Positions 47,652 through 57,342 of a stretch of DNA of 64,000 nucleotides are shown in pieces (positions within the stretch are counted from its first letter, which is position 1; every line of letters begins with the position of its first letter). Origin of the DNA: Medakamo hakoo. Its lineage: Eukaryota; Chlorophyta; Trebouxiophyceae; Coccomyxaceae. The translations under genes were made by a program, and so were the position numbers. The notes beneath the pieces were generated by a model. It did not search any database and was not told the origin of the DNA. It saw only the letters and a list, made by a program, of their open reading frames with translations. The DNA is taken from NCBI GenBank assembly GCA_026636295.1, contig CP089458.1:186001-250000 (forward strand), written 5' to 3'.

Positions 47652-49389
47652 TCATTCCTCGGCCGTCGACAGCGGCGCCAGGTCGGACGTGGCGGGGCCG
47701 GAGATGCACGTACCCCGGCGGTCGAAGGAGGAGCCGTGGCAGCAGTAGTCGAACGTGCGCTCGCGCGGGTTGAACGTCAGGGCGCAGCCCATGTGCGGGC
47801 ACGTCCCGCGCATCGCGCGCACCGCGCCGTCGCCGTCGCGGTAGACGGCCGCCTTGGACAAGAAGCCGGCCTGGCCGACGGCGCCGCAGCCGGGGCCGAC
47901 GCTCTCCAGGTCCACGGTCGACGGGACCAGCCAGTCCTTGTAGCCTTTCACCGTGGCCAGGGCTTCGTGGCCCATGCCGGGCACGCCCATGCGTGGCGCG
48001 CGCGCGGCGGACAGGCGGGAGGGAGAGAAGATGGACGCCCAGGCGGGCGTGGGAGCGCCACCGATTTCCGCCGCCGCAATCATGGCGGCGATCGCCGCGT
48101 TGGTAAAGCCTTGGCCGGAGTCGCCGGTGACGACGAACGCGCCGCCGCCCGAGCCGACGGGCAGGCCGGGCGGCAGCGCCGGCTCCCACCCGTCGATGCC
48201 CAGCCCGTCCGCGCTCTCAAACACCATGCCGGACCAGGCGTGCAGGCGCTCGCCCACCGCGGGCCAGCGGGCGCGGGCCCAGGCCTCCAGCTCGGCCCAC
48301 GGGTCGAAGCCGCGCGCGCGCTCGGACGGCAGGGGCGGCGCCTGGCCCAGGCCGTGGTCGCACCCGCCGACGACCAGGACGTCACGGCCCGGGTCGTCCA
48401 CGCACAGGCGGACGTAGCGGTACTCGCGCTGCGTGTCCCACCACAGCGCGCGGCGGATGGCGCCCTTGGGGACGGCCAGGCCGACCACGTACGACCGGAA
48501 CGCGGACTGCTGGCCGTGGATGGCAAGGTTGCGGTTCACCGGCGTGGCGGTGGCCACGACGATGGCCGACCGCGCCCGCACGACCGCGCCCGGCGCGTCG
48601 CGCAGACGGACCGTGCCGCCGCGGCCGCCGGCGTCCACGTTGTACGTTTTGATGGGCGTCCCCTCGAAGATGCGGCCGCCGCGCGCCTCGACCGCGGCCG
48701 CCAGGCCGTGGCAGTAGGCGATGGGAGAGACTTCGGCCGACGGGAAGCGCAGCGCGCGCATCACGCCGCCCACTTCCGGCCCGCCGCCCAGGTCGGCCCA
48801 CTCCACTTCGGACAGGCCGGCCGCGCGGGCAGCACTGAATTCGTCGGCCAGGATGCCGTCGACGTCGGCCGGCGAGGCCGGGATCAAAAACCCGTCCACC
48901 GGCGCGTGGTTGCAGGCGATGTGCTCCTCCGCCACCGTGCGAGACACCCACTGCACCGCGTCGCGTTGGGCGGCCGCAGCAGCGGCAGCCACCGCTGGGC
49001 CGTGGGCGCGGGCCACGGCGGCGTAACCGTCGTCCAACCACCCCATGATGTGGGCGGTCGTGCGGCCCGACTGGCCCGCCGCGACGGCGCCGCGGTCCAG
49101 GACGGCCACGTCGCGGACGCCGGCTTTGCAGGGCCAAGGCCGTGGACAGCCCGGCCACGCCCGCGCCGATGACGAGGACTTCGACCGTCAGGTCCGTCGT
49201 CAGGCGTGGGCGCGTGATGCGGACGGCGTCCGCCTGGGCCCAGGTGTTGCACACCAGGCCGGCCGGGCGCATGCCTTCACCCGTCAGCGTCTCGGAGGCG
49301 GACGGGTACGGCTGGCCGGCCGTGGCGGTGCGCGAGACCAGGAAGGGGTAGCGCGGGCGCAGGCGCAGGGTGGACGTGGAGGCGCCCAT
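47652..49389 (-). CDS. FAD-dependent oxidoreductase with C-terminal Rieske centre; apparent frameshift
   Basis: The N-terminal FAD-binding fold reads VEVLVIGAGVAGLSTALALQ, then jumps frame to AGVRDVAVLDRGAVAAG. A single extra base in the TTT at 49125-49127 (AAA on the coding strand) is the simplest cause, as these two pieces form one Rossmann beta-alpha-beta unit. The remainder is intact: SGRTTAHIMGWLDDGY, late FAD motif FVVTGDSGQGFTNAAIA, and a Rieske [2Fe-2S] site CPHMGCALTFN...YCCHGSSFD with both Cys-x-His and Cys-x2-His pairs. Fused FAD-Rieske oxidoreductases occur in bacteria (for example Bacillus YhfW) and in some algae; the substrate is unknown. Length about 578 residues if the base is an error. 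A sequencing slip or a recent mutation are both possible. The start (49389) faces a divergent gene. Confidence 0.72.
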
Positions 49390-49540
49390 GGGGTTTGCGT
49401 GTGCGTGAGAGACGACCGGGACAAAAAGATGGGAGGTGTGGGGTGGGGTGGGGGTGGGGGCGTGTCAGCGCCCACAACACAGCACACTACAAAACTCGCT
49501 CCCTGACCACTCCCACCCGCGCGCACGCACGCAAAATCCA
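49390..49540. promoter_or_regulatory. 151-bp divergent spacer (FAD-Rieske / membrane protein)
   Basis: Promoters of both neighbours should lie here. It contains a GTGGGGTGGGGTGGGGGTGGGGG-like G-run block (about 49437-49459) with at least four G4 runs, able to form a G-quadruplex, then an A/C-rich run. No TATA box. Confidence 0.4.
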
Positions 49541-50998
49541 ATGCTGCCTCCCACCACCCGGGCCGCCCGCTCGCTCCTAGGCCTGGCAGCGGACACCGCG
49601 CTCGTCGCGGGTGCGGGCACAGCCGTGGCGGCCGCCAAAACGGCGGCGGCCCGCGCCCTGAGCACGCGGCGCCGCAAGGCCGCGGCGGGTTTGGCCGCGG
49701 CGACCACGCTCCTGGTCACCCTCGCCCTCGCCGCGGGGCCGGCCGCCCTGCCGCCGCCCCACGCCGTCGCCTTGCCGGGACCCTACATCATCCACGGCGG
49801 CGGGTCCAGCACCGCCCCCGACCCGCAGCCCCTCCCTCCCCTCCCTCCCCTCGGTTTCGCGCTCGCGCCTCGCCCCTCCCACGCGGACGACGCCGCGTTG
49901 TCCGCCCTCTCTGCGCCCGCCCGCACCGCCCGCTTCTGGGGCGGTGGCGCCGCCGCCGCGGACCCGCCCGTCTTCATCTTGAACACGACGCACGGCGACG
50001 CCGAAAAAGTGGGTGTGCGCGTCGTGCGGGCGGCGGTGCTCGCCCGCCGCGGACACTCCTCCTCCGCCCCGCCCGCGCCGGCCGCCTGGCTCGCGTCCCT
50101 GCCGTCCATCGTCTGGCTGCCGCCCGGCGTGGCCCGGGGTCTGGCGTCGGCCGCGCCCCAAAACGGTTCCGGGCCCGTCCTTCTGGCCGACCCCCGCCTA
50201 GGCCTGGCAGGCGGCGCCATCTTCACGGACGCGGCGCTCGCCCGCCTGGATGGGGGCGCCGGCCGCGCCGCGTGGGCGGCCTGCCTGGGCGGTGGGGACA
50301 CGCCGGAGGCCTGCCTGGGCGCGGCGGGCTTGACCCTGTTGGACGCGCGCACGGGCGAGGCGGTTGGCGCGTCCGACGCCGCGTCGGCACCACAACAACC
50401 CGGCGACGGCGGCGTGCCGCAGCTGCTGGCCGACGCGCTGCTTTCGGCCGCGGGCGCGTGCGGGGCCGGGTCGCGCTGCCGGGCGTCCGTCGACCGCACA
50501 GCCGGCGCCGTCCTCGTCCGCCCGGGCGTGGAAGAGCCGCCCGTGCCGGGTATGTCGCCCATCGAGGCGGCCGCGCCGCTGCTGGCCGCGCCGGCGGCGG
50601 CGGTGGCCGCGCGCCTGGTCGTGGCGGCGGTGGCCACGCCGGACGCGGCGCTGTCGCCGGCGTCGGCGGTGGGCGCCGAGTCCCCGCCGCTGGACGCCGC
50701 CCTCCTGGCGGCCGCTGCCCGGGTGCGCGACGCGGTGGCGGCGCACTGCCCTGTGATCGACGCCCTGCCACCGCCGGCCGACGCGGTGGAGTCGGAGGCG
50801 GACGGAGAGGTGGATGATGGAGCGGCGGCGCGTGTCGCCGCCGCCGCGTCGGCCGCCGCGCAAGCGGCCGACGCGGTTTCGCAGCGCTTCGGAGGCAGGT
50901 GCGTGTACGCGGGCTTCGACGCTCGCCGGGCGGTGGGCGATGCGTCCGCCGACGCAGTTGAAGAACTCATGCGTAACGTTCTGGCGGGGACGGGGTGA
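49541..50998 (+). CDS. Unrecognised single-pass membrane protein
   Basis: One exon, 485 residues, start MLPPTTRAARSLLGLAADT. A basic stretch (STRRRKA) precedes one strongly hydrophobic segment near residues 48-68 (LAAATTLLVTLALAAGPAAL), suggesting a type II or signal-anchored protein with most of the chain lumenal. The body has mixed secondary-structure-like sequence: VFILNTTHGDAEKVGVRVVRAAVL, SIVWLPPGVARGL, and five or more Cys in the segments AACLGG, EACLGA, GACGAGSRCRA, AHCPV and GGRCVYAGF, which could form disulfides. NTTH and NGSG are possible N-glycosylation sites. I recognise no family; a divergent glycosyltransferase or secretory-pathway protein is possible but unsupported. Codon use matches neighbours, so it is probably a real host gene. 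Confidence 0.6.
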   Translation: MLPPTTRAARSLLGLAADTALVAGAGTAVAAAKTAAARALSTRRRKAAAGLAAATTLLVTLALAAGPAALPPPHAVALPGPYIIHGGGSSTAPDPQPLPPLPPLGFALAPRPSHADDAALSALSAPARTARFWGGGAAAADPPVFILNTTHGDAEKVGVRVVRAAVLARRGHSSSAPPAPAAWLASLPSIVWLPPGVARGLASAAPQNGSGPVLLADPRLGLAGGAIFTDAALARLDGGAGRAAWAACLGGGDTPEACLGAAGLTLLDARTGEAVGASDAASAPQQPGDGGVPQLLADALLSAAGACGAGSRCRASVDRTAGAVLVRPGVEEPPVPGMSPIEAAAPLLAAPAAAVAARLVVAAVATPDAALSPASAVGAESPPLDAALLAAAARVRDAVAAHCPVIDALPPPADAVESEADGEVDDGAAARVAAAASAAAQAADAVSQRFGGRCVYAGFDARRAVGDASADAVEELMRNVLAGTG

Positions 50999-51155
50999 GT
51001 GGACGGAGGAGAGGTTGGGGGGCGAGAAAGAGGGGGGGGGGGCACGCGCGGGCTTGTGGCGTGTGCAGGCGCGTGCGTGCGTGCGCAACAGAAAAGGAAC
51101 CTGTGTGTGTTACACAAGGCGCGCGCGGGAAAAAAACCGTCGCACTCCCCGCACA

Positions 51156-51393
51156 TCATTTCAGGAGCGACCGCACGACCGCCTTGACGTTCAGCCGCTT
51201 CAAGTCCACGTACGTCTGGCCGCACCCCACAAACATGACGGGCGCGCCCGACGCGTACACCATGGACACGGCCGCGCCGACCTGGTCGTCGATCGTGTCG
51301 AACTTGGTCAGGAGCACGCCGTCGACGGCGCAGCCGCGGCCCGCCCGCACGCCGCCGTGCGCGTCGTCGCCGGTCGCCGCGGCCGCGGCCGTC

Positions 51394-51433
<40 letters not shown>

Positions 51434-53285
51434 TGCCCTTGCGCGGCGGCGCCAGCTCCAGCAGCTTGTCGTTGAAGGCGGTCAGCTGGTCGACGCCGTC
51501 GTGGCCGACCAGGGCCTCGCCCACGAACAGGACCAGGTCCGGGTCGTTGGCGGCGACCAGGCCGGCGAGCGCGCGCATCAGCGGGTCGTTGTCCTGCATC
51601 CGCCCCGCCGTGTCGACGAGGACGGCGTCGATCCGCTCCCGGCCCGCCGCGCGCACCGCCTCCGCCGCGACTTTGGCCGGATCCTTTTCGTAGCCGCGCT
51701 CGTACAGTGGGACGCCCAGGCGGGCCGCGTGCGTCTTCAGCTGTTCGACCGCGCCAGACCGAAAGGTGTCGCACGCCGCGATCAGGACGGACACGCCGTT
51801 GGAGCGGAGCCAGTACGCGACCTTGGCCAGGGACGTGGACTTGCCGACGCCGTTGACGCCGACGAAGACGATGGTGTACGGACGCCCCGCCGCCTGGGCG
51901 GCCCGGACTTCCCGCAGGATGTCGATGGACCGGCGGGGCGTCAGGATGCGGGTGAGCGCGGCCTCGACCGCCGCCCGCACCGTCGCTTTGACGCCCGTGA
52001 AGCCGGCCAGCCCCGCCCCTTCCAGGCTGGACGCGACGGACGCGCACACCTGGGCCGCGACAGGCTCGGCGACGTTGCGGGACATGAGCTTGTGTTTCAG
52101 GCCGTCCAGGGCGGGCGCGATGTCGGCGGCGGTGAGGGCGGACGACCCGGCCAGGGAGAGGCCGAGCGAGCGGACGAACGAGCCCAGGGCGCCTTGCTTC
52201 GCAGGCGGGCCGGCGGACGCCCTGCCGCCGGACGGGCGGGAGGACGAGGACGCGACTTCGTCTTCATCGTTCGACGACGACGAAAAGTCTTCTTCGACGT
52301 CGACGCGCGATTTCCGCGTCATGTCGACGGAGGGTTGGGCGCCCGGGCTGGCGGCGGCGGCGGACGGTTCGGAGAAATCCAGCGCCGCCGCGTCGGGCTT
52401 GGCGCCCGGCCCGCCGCCCGGCTTGCCAGGTTTACCGCCCTTGACAGGGCCGAATGACACGGGCGCGGCAGGCGCGGCCTTGTCGGCCCGGCTCCCTCCA
52501 CCGCCACTACCGCCACCGCCGCCGCGGCGCCCAGCTTTCTTCTGCACGCGCGCGAGGTCAAAGGCCGCGCCTGCCGAGGGGCCGTCGTTCGAGGACGTCG
52601 GCTCGGCCTTGGCCGGCGTGCCGGGCGCGGGCGTCGCGGCCGGCTTGGCAGCAGCAGCCGGCGCCGGCACCGCGGCCGCCGACGCGCCGCCGGCCCTGCG
52701 TTCGGCCGACGCCAGCGCGCGGGCAAACGTGCGGTCGAACGCTTCGCCGTACGCGTCGCCGCCCGCTCCTGCGGGCCGGCGCGGGTCAAATACGCGAGCA
52801 AAGGCGGCCTTGACGTCGTCCAACAGCCCGTCCACGTACGGCAGGCGGAGGGAGGCCTGGTGGACGGCGACGAAGACGAGGCCCAGGCCCTGGATGGATG
52901 GATGGAGGGATGGAGGGAGGGAGGGAGGGGGGGGGGGGTGCACGGGTGCGCGCGTGAGCGAGTTGGTTCGCTTTTAGTTTTGATGGGGCGCCGCGCGCAG
53001 CCTTCCACCGCTCTCCCATCGCCTCGCGCCGCACACGCAAGCCCCACACTCAGCCTCGTCTCCAATCGGCAAAACGAAACTCACGTTGTGCAGCGCCCAC
53101 TTCAAACACACCGGCGCGCTGCCGTCGGGCGGCGCGTAAACAAAGCCGGGTCCGCCCGGTGGCCGGTCTTCGACTAAACACGACCGGACCAGGGCGTCCA
53201 GAGGAGACCCACGCAGCGGTGCGCCGCCGGCCCAGGTCCACACCCGGATGCCGCCGCGCGTGAAGATCGCAAAGTGGTCGAGCAT
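51156..53285 (-). CDS. Signal recognition particle receptor alpha subunit (SRPRA)
   Basis: Exon 1 (53285-53085, start MLDHFAIFTRGGIRVW) and exon 2 (52889-51156), intron 195 nt, phase 0; 644 residues. The N-terminal SRX/longin domain (LDHFAIFTRGG..., GLGLVFVAVHQASLRLPYVD) binds SR-beta on the ER. A charged, low-complexity linker follows, containing RKAGRRGGGG and SSSSNDEDEVASSSS. Then the SRP-type NG GTPase: G1 GVNGVGKSTSLAKV, AACDTFRSGAVEQL, G3 DTAGRMQDND, G4 LTKFDTIDDQ and closing GCGQTYVDLKRLN. It receives the ribosome-SRP complex and matches its GTPase with SRP54. Length fits eukaryotic SRPRA. A (GGC)13-type run inserts a poly-Gly loop before the G4 region. Confidence 0.95.
51394..51432 (-). 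repeat. (CCG/CGG)13 microsatellite encoding poly-Gly in SRPRA
   Basis: Thirteen uninterrupted CCG units (GGC on the coding strand) insert a glycine run into the GTPase domain between the G3 and G4 motifs, a place normally short in this family. The repeat is perfect and therefore likely to be length-variable. Confidence 0.85.
52891..52937. repeat. GGAT/GGGA tandem repeat ending in poly-G, SRPRA intron
   Basis: TGGATGGATGGATGGAGGGA-type units merge into GGGAGGGAGGGG and a G run. It occupies the acceptor end of the SRPRA intron, where on the transcript it reads as CCTCCC/ATCC pyrimidine-rich sequence directly before the CAG. Confidence 0.8.
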
Positions 53286-53542
53286 TGGAAGTTTTTCGGG
53301 GGGGTGCGCCGATCGGTCGAAACGGGAGGGCGGCGGGGGGTTGAGGGGTGGGGGATTGATCTGTGCGGGTCCGCGAGGAACTGTGGGGCACAGACCCAGG
53401 GCTGCGTGGGCCGAGGAGAGGAGGGTGGCCCGAGGCGCGGCGCGCGTTTCTCTCTGTGCGCGCAGCGAAGGAGACTCTCTCTCTCTCTCGCATCTATCGT
53501 CTCCCTCCTTACACAAACAGCCACCGCTCCCCCTCCTCCTCT

Positions 53543-54329
53543 TCACGCCACCGCCTCCACGATCGCCCGCACCCGTCCCGCGAAGGTTTTGCTCGTCAGG
53601 GGCGTGCCCGGCGTGTAGAAAGGGTTGGCCGCCGCGGCGCCGTACGCTGCGGACACGCGCGCGGCCGCCGCCCGCACCGCGTCCTCACTCGGCTGTGGGT
53701 CGGCCGCCACAAGAATCACTTTCACGCCCGTGGGGCCCGCCGACCCGTACACCACGCAGTCGTCCGCTGGGTATAGGACGCCCAGGTACCCCGCGTCTGG
53801 GTCAGGTGCGGTGGCGCGCGGGCGTGGGGCGGAGACTGTTGGACGGGGGAGGGGGAAGGGGGGGGGTGAGCGTGAGAGCATGAGGGGATGGGAGAGAGAG
53901 GCGGCGCGCGCGCAACAACACACACCCCACCACCACCACCACCACCAACGCACGCTTCTCCTCCACCGCGTCCAGGGCGCAGTGGACGGCGTAGTGGAAG
54001 CGCAAGGCGTCGTCTCCACCGCCGGACGTGGAGGCTTCGGTCGCTGCTGGGCCGTAGGTCTCCAGGAAGAGCGGGTTGTTCTGCGGTGGTGCAGTGGATG
54101 GCCATGGAAAATGGCCGCGTGTGTGAGGGCTTGGCGGTGAGTTTTGCGTGGTTTTCCTTTCGCGTCTTCAAGCCCAGGCGTGTGCGCCCTCATGCCAAAG
54201 GTAGGCGGAGGTGTGCGTCAGCAGCAGCGGCTGTGCGCCGCGCTCAATGCGCTGCTTGCGGCGCGCGCCTTGCGAAAGTGGCTGTGAACGCACCTGGCGG
54301 CCGACGACGGCCGCGCAGACGATGGGCAT
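53543..54329 (-). CDS. TRAPPC2L-like TRAPP complex subunit
   Basis: Three exons: 54329-54294 (MPIVCAAVVGRQ), 54080-53954 and 53796-53543, phases 0 and 1, giving 138 residues, the family length (about 140). After the first strand come NNPLFLETYGP, DALRFHYAVHCALDAVEEK, then YLGVLYPADDCVVYG, TGVKVILVAADPQ and NPFYTPGTPLTSKTFAGRV. This is the longin fold of TRAPPC2L (yeast Tca17), a peripheral subunit that helps assemble TRAPP II/III, the Rab GEF complexes acting in ER-Golgi and endosomal traffic. The second acceptor (TGACCCAG) was chosen over an upstream CAACAG because the latter introduces a stop. Introns are 213 and 157 nt, large relative to the coding sequence. Confidence 0.85.
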
Positions 54330-54419
54330 TTGTCTGTGAGAGCACACGGGCTCGTTGCACACGCCTGGGGGGCGTGTGTGGAGCCGATGCGAGGCGCGTG
54401 TGTTCCCTCTGCGGGTGCA

Positions 54420-54546
54420 AAAATGACGGGAGTGAAGGGCCGTGCACTCTTCGCTCTCGCGCCCCGTGAGGTCTCACATCTCTCGTAACCTCCGTCCAAC
54501 AAAATGACGGGAGTGAAGGGCCGTGTGCACTCAACCTCCGTCCAAC
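54420..54546. repeat. Imperfect local duplication at the LanC-like 3' end
   Basis: A 25-base unit starting AAAATGACGGGAGTG occurs at 54420-54444 and 54501-54525. A second unit, AACCTCCGTCCAAC, occurs at 54487-54500 and 54533-54546. The second copy of the latter is the last coding segment of the LanC-like gene (codons for LLDGG), so the duplication copied the gene's tail into its 3' flank. Confidence 0.85.
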
Positions 54547-55847
54547 AGAAACCCGGGCATCCCCACGGTCCCGCCGCCCTCCTCCCACAACGCCACATCC
54601 ACCAAGAAACACACGCTGCCCGCTAGGCCTTCATACAGACTCGCCGGCCGGTCCGCCCGCCGCCACGCCTCTGCCCAATGGTCCGCGATGGCGGCCGCCC
54701 ACGCCAGCGGCCGGGCCAGGTCGGCAGCGCGCGCGCCCGCCAAGAGCGCATACCCGTTGCCCGCCCAGCCATGACAAAGTCCGACGCCTTTCCTCGTCAG
54801 CCAGCCGCGGGCCCACACCACCTCCTCCGCGGCGGCGGCGGCTGCAGCAGCGCCAGGCCAGCCACCCGCCCGCGCCAGCAGCGGGACCAGCCCCGGCGCG
54901 CCGTGGCACCAGTGCACCAGGCGGTCGTCGGCCGAGCACGTCGACGACTTCAGGTTGCCGGACGGGTGCAGGCCGTGCGCGCACAGGCCGCGCACGCCGG
55001 CCGCGACGGCCGGGTGGACGGTCTCCGCCCACCATCGCCCGCGTCCGCCCCGCCCAAACAGGCGCGCCGCCTCGGCCAGCGTCGCGAGGATGCCGGCGGA
55101 ACCGTGGGCAGCGCCCAAGTAAAGGGAGCCGTGCCAGGAGAAGGGGCCCAGCCCCCACTCCTCACCCGTCTCGGCCCGGCGCGCCGCCGCCGCCGCCCGC
55201 CCAGCGTCCAGGATGGAGGTCGCCAGCGCCCGCGCCGCCGGCTCCAGCCGCGCGGCCGCGCCAGGCACCCAGCCGCCCGCAAACACCAGCGCGGCCAGCA
55301 CGCCCGCCCGCCCGTACAGGACCTCGCACTCGCCAGCCTGCAGGCACGCGTCCGCGGTCGTGGCGGCGTCGGCCAGCGCGCTCACCCACTCCTCAAACCC
55401 GGCGTCGCCCGGGCCGAAAGAGGGCGCGGCGGCCGCCGCCGCGCCGCCCGCCACGACGTACGGGCCCAGGCGGCCCTCCAGGAAAGTGGAAGTCAGCGCG
55501 CCTGGTGGCCGCCAGGACCCCGGTGGCAGGCGGGCCGCGGACCGCGCGGCCGCCGCCGCGGACGCCGCGAGGTCGGCCGCGGGCGGCAGGCCGGCTTCCG
55601 CCGCGGCCGCCCGCCCCGCCGCAGACGTGGCCGCCAGGCGCCGCGCCACCCACAGGTCGGCCAGGGCCAGGCCGGCGGTGCCGGTGTACACGCCCCGACC
55701 GGACGTGCCCGACTCCAGATTGGCATGGGCGGCGGACCGCGCGGCGGCTGCCGCGGCGAGCAGGCGGGCGCGGAGCGCGGGCGTCAGGTGTGAGCCGACG
55801 AGGGGGGGTGGCGGGCCGTGGCGTGGCGCGGGCGCACGCTGCGCCAT
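54531..55847 (-). CDS. LanC-like protein (LANCL/GCL family)
   Basis: Single exon, 438 residues from MAQRAPAPRHGP; an open frame continues upstream to 56015, but that part overlaps the spacer before TIM21 and looks non-coding. The chain is a toroid of GXXG-type helical repeats: GVYTGTAGLALADLW, LYGRAGVLAALVFAGGW, LGAAHGSAGILATLAEAA, CHGAPGLVPLLARAGG, CHGWAGNGYALLAG and LYEGLAGSVCFLVD. Zinc ligands are in place (Cys of HWCHGAPG, Cys-His of GLCHGWAGN). Eukaryotic LANCL enzymes add glutathione to dehydroalanine/dehydrobutyrine in damaged phosphoproteins; plant GCL members were once proposed as ABA receptors, a claim not upheld. The family length is about 400, so the N-terminal extension is short. 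Confidence 0.9.
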   Translation of the reverse strand: MAQRAPAPRHGPPPPLVGSHLTPALRARLLAAAAAARSAAHANLESGTSGRGVYTGTAGLALADLWVARRLAATSAAGRAAAAEAGLPPAADLAASAAAAARSAARLPPGSWRPPGALTSTFLEGRLGPYVVAGGAAAAAAPSFGPGDAGFEEWVSALADAATTADACLQAGECEVLYGRAGVLAALVFAGGWVPGAAARLEPAARALATSILDAGRAAAAARRAETGEEWGLGPFSWHGSLYLGAAHGSAGILATLAEAARLFGRGGRGRWWAETVHPAVAAGVRGLCAHGLHPSGNLKSSTCSADDRLVHWCHGAPGLVPLLARAGGWPGAAAAAAAAEEVVWARGWLTRKGVGLCHGWAGNGYALLAGARAADLARPLAWAAAIADHWAEAWRRADRPASLYEGLAGSVCFLVDVALWEEGGGTVGMPGFLLDGG

Positions 55848-56046
55848 CGCCACGGTTTCAGGTGCGGTTCTCGCTCCGATCTCAATCTGGCAGGGTGTGG
55901 GCCGTGTCGGAACGGAGGCGTGTGCGGGACGGCCCTCCCGGGTTTCTTTGATGGCGCCCGCTGAGACCGGGGAAAAGACCGAGTGAGCAGCAGCATTGGG
56001 TTTGCCCTGTCGCACACGGCCGAAAGGAAACCGCGAAGAGAAAACG
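55848..56046. promoter_or_regulatory. 199-bp divergent spacer (LanC-like / TIM21)
   Basis: Lies between the LanC-like and TIM21 start codons. Less GC-rich than the genes, ending in an A-rich GAGAAAACG just before the TIM21 ATG. No TATA box or known element is evident. Confidence 0.4.
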
Positions 56047-57103
56047 ATGTGGCGCCTCGCCTCGGCGGCCGGCCGTCACCTGGCCCGGGCCACGCTGGCG
56101 CCCACGGCCTGGGCGCCCGCCGCGGCAGCGGCCCGGCCGACGCGCGTCGCGGCGGCGGCTGCGACACCGACGCTGCGCTTCCCACTCGCGCCCACGCGCT
56201 CCTTCACGTCCTCCACCCCGCTGCCCCGCTCCACGCCCGCGCCCTCCACGCCCGAGTCGACAGCCGCGCGTAAAGAAGCCCGGCGTGCGGCGGCCAACGC
56301 CCTAGCGGCGGCCAACGCGTCGGGAGAGATCACCGACCAGATTCCCGTGCGGCCGGTCGGCGTGGTGGAAGGCGCGTCGTACACTGTCGTCATTGTGGCC
56401 GGCGTCGCGTGTGCAGGTAGGTGATGGAGGGTGGACGGCCAGCGGGTGGTGGCGTGATTGGGAGGGAGGGTTTTGGAGGGCGCGCGGCGGCTCAATTGGG
56501 GTGCGTCGTCGTTGCCACCTCCCGACCGCCCAGCGGGTCCGGCCCGCGCCTCGCCTCGCCAGCGGGGCGCGCGCGCACCCTCTGCCTCACTCACTCCCCA
56601 TCCTCTCCCCCCAACACACACACAACACAGCCGCCGTCCTGTACGCGGCCGCGTCCGAGCTCCTGCTCCAACCCAAAGAATACGCGGCGTTTGCCGCCGC
56701 CCTGGACCGCGCCCGCGAAGACCCCCGCGTCACCGTGCGGCTGGGCACGCCCATCACTGGGTACGGCCAGGAGGCGCGCGGCCGCGCCGCCCGCCAGCGC
56801 GTCCCGCACCGCCTGCGCGTGGACGCCGACGGCGTCGAACACATCACCGTCCAGTTCTGGGCGCGTGGGCCCGCGGGCGTCGCGCGCATCACCGCGGAAA
56901 TGCACAAGGGCGGCGGCGACGGCGCGTCGTCCTCGTCCTCGTCCTCCTCCGACTGGTCGTATGATTACATGGTCGCCGACGTGGACGCGCCGTCGCCCGC
57001 GCGCCTGGTGATCGTCGCGCCGCAGCCGGCGGCAGTCGCCAGCGCGGCGGCGCCGCCCGTGCCGAGCGGGGCGCTGAGTTTCGGGGAGCCGGCGAGGGGG
57101 TGA
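56047..57103 (+). CDS. TIM21: TIM21-like mitochondrial import protein
   Basis: Exon 1 (56047-56416) and exon 2 (56631-57103), intron 214 nt, phase 1; 280 residues. The start MWRLASAAGRHLARATLA is an amphipathic, Arg-rich mitochondrial presequence. One membrane segment, VVIVAGVACAG continuing AAVLYAAASELL, is split by the intron. The intermembrane-space domain follows with the TIM21 pattern EDPRVTVRLGTPITGYGQEA, then HRLRVDADGVEHITVQFWA, ARITAEMHKG and WSYDYMVADVD. TIM21 binds TOM22 and couples the TIM23 translocase to respiratory complexes. A poly-Ser run interrupts the loop before the last strand. The metaxin and tafazzin-like genes elsewhere in the window also serve mitochondria, with no sign of co-regulation. 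Confidence 0.9.
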
Positions 57104-57342
57104 GGGGAGGGGGACGCGCGCAGGGGGGATGGTGGCGTGCCGTTTGTTCGTTCGTCGCAGCCGGGGGGGTGGAGGACAGAGGGAGTGCGCTTTTTATTTG
57201 TTACCACACATGCATGAATGCTGCTGTCTATCTACTGTTGTTACACACAAAATTGGAAGGGCGGCGTGAGGGCGCGGCAAAGAAGCAAAACAAAAACGGC
57301 TTGGCTCCCATCCATCCCATACCCGACAAAAAACAAAAAAAC
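57104..57342. other. 239-bp convergent 3' region with low-GC core
   Basis: Between the TIM21 and tafazzin-like stop codons. Bases 57190-57310 are unusually AT-rich for this window (TTTTTATTTGTTACC, CATGCATGAATG, AACAAAAACGG). On the minus strand TGTAA occurs near 57241, the chlorophyte poly(A) signal, about 100 bases after the tafazzin-like stop. Confidence 0.45.

Noticed and set aside
55848-56015. N-terminal extension of the LanC-like protein to 56015
   Set aside because: It overlaps the divergent TIM21 promoter and lacks family similarity; MAQRAP at 55847 is preferred.
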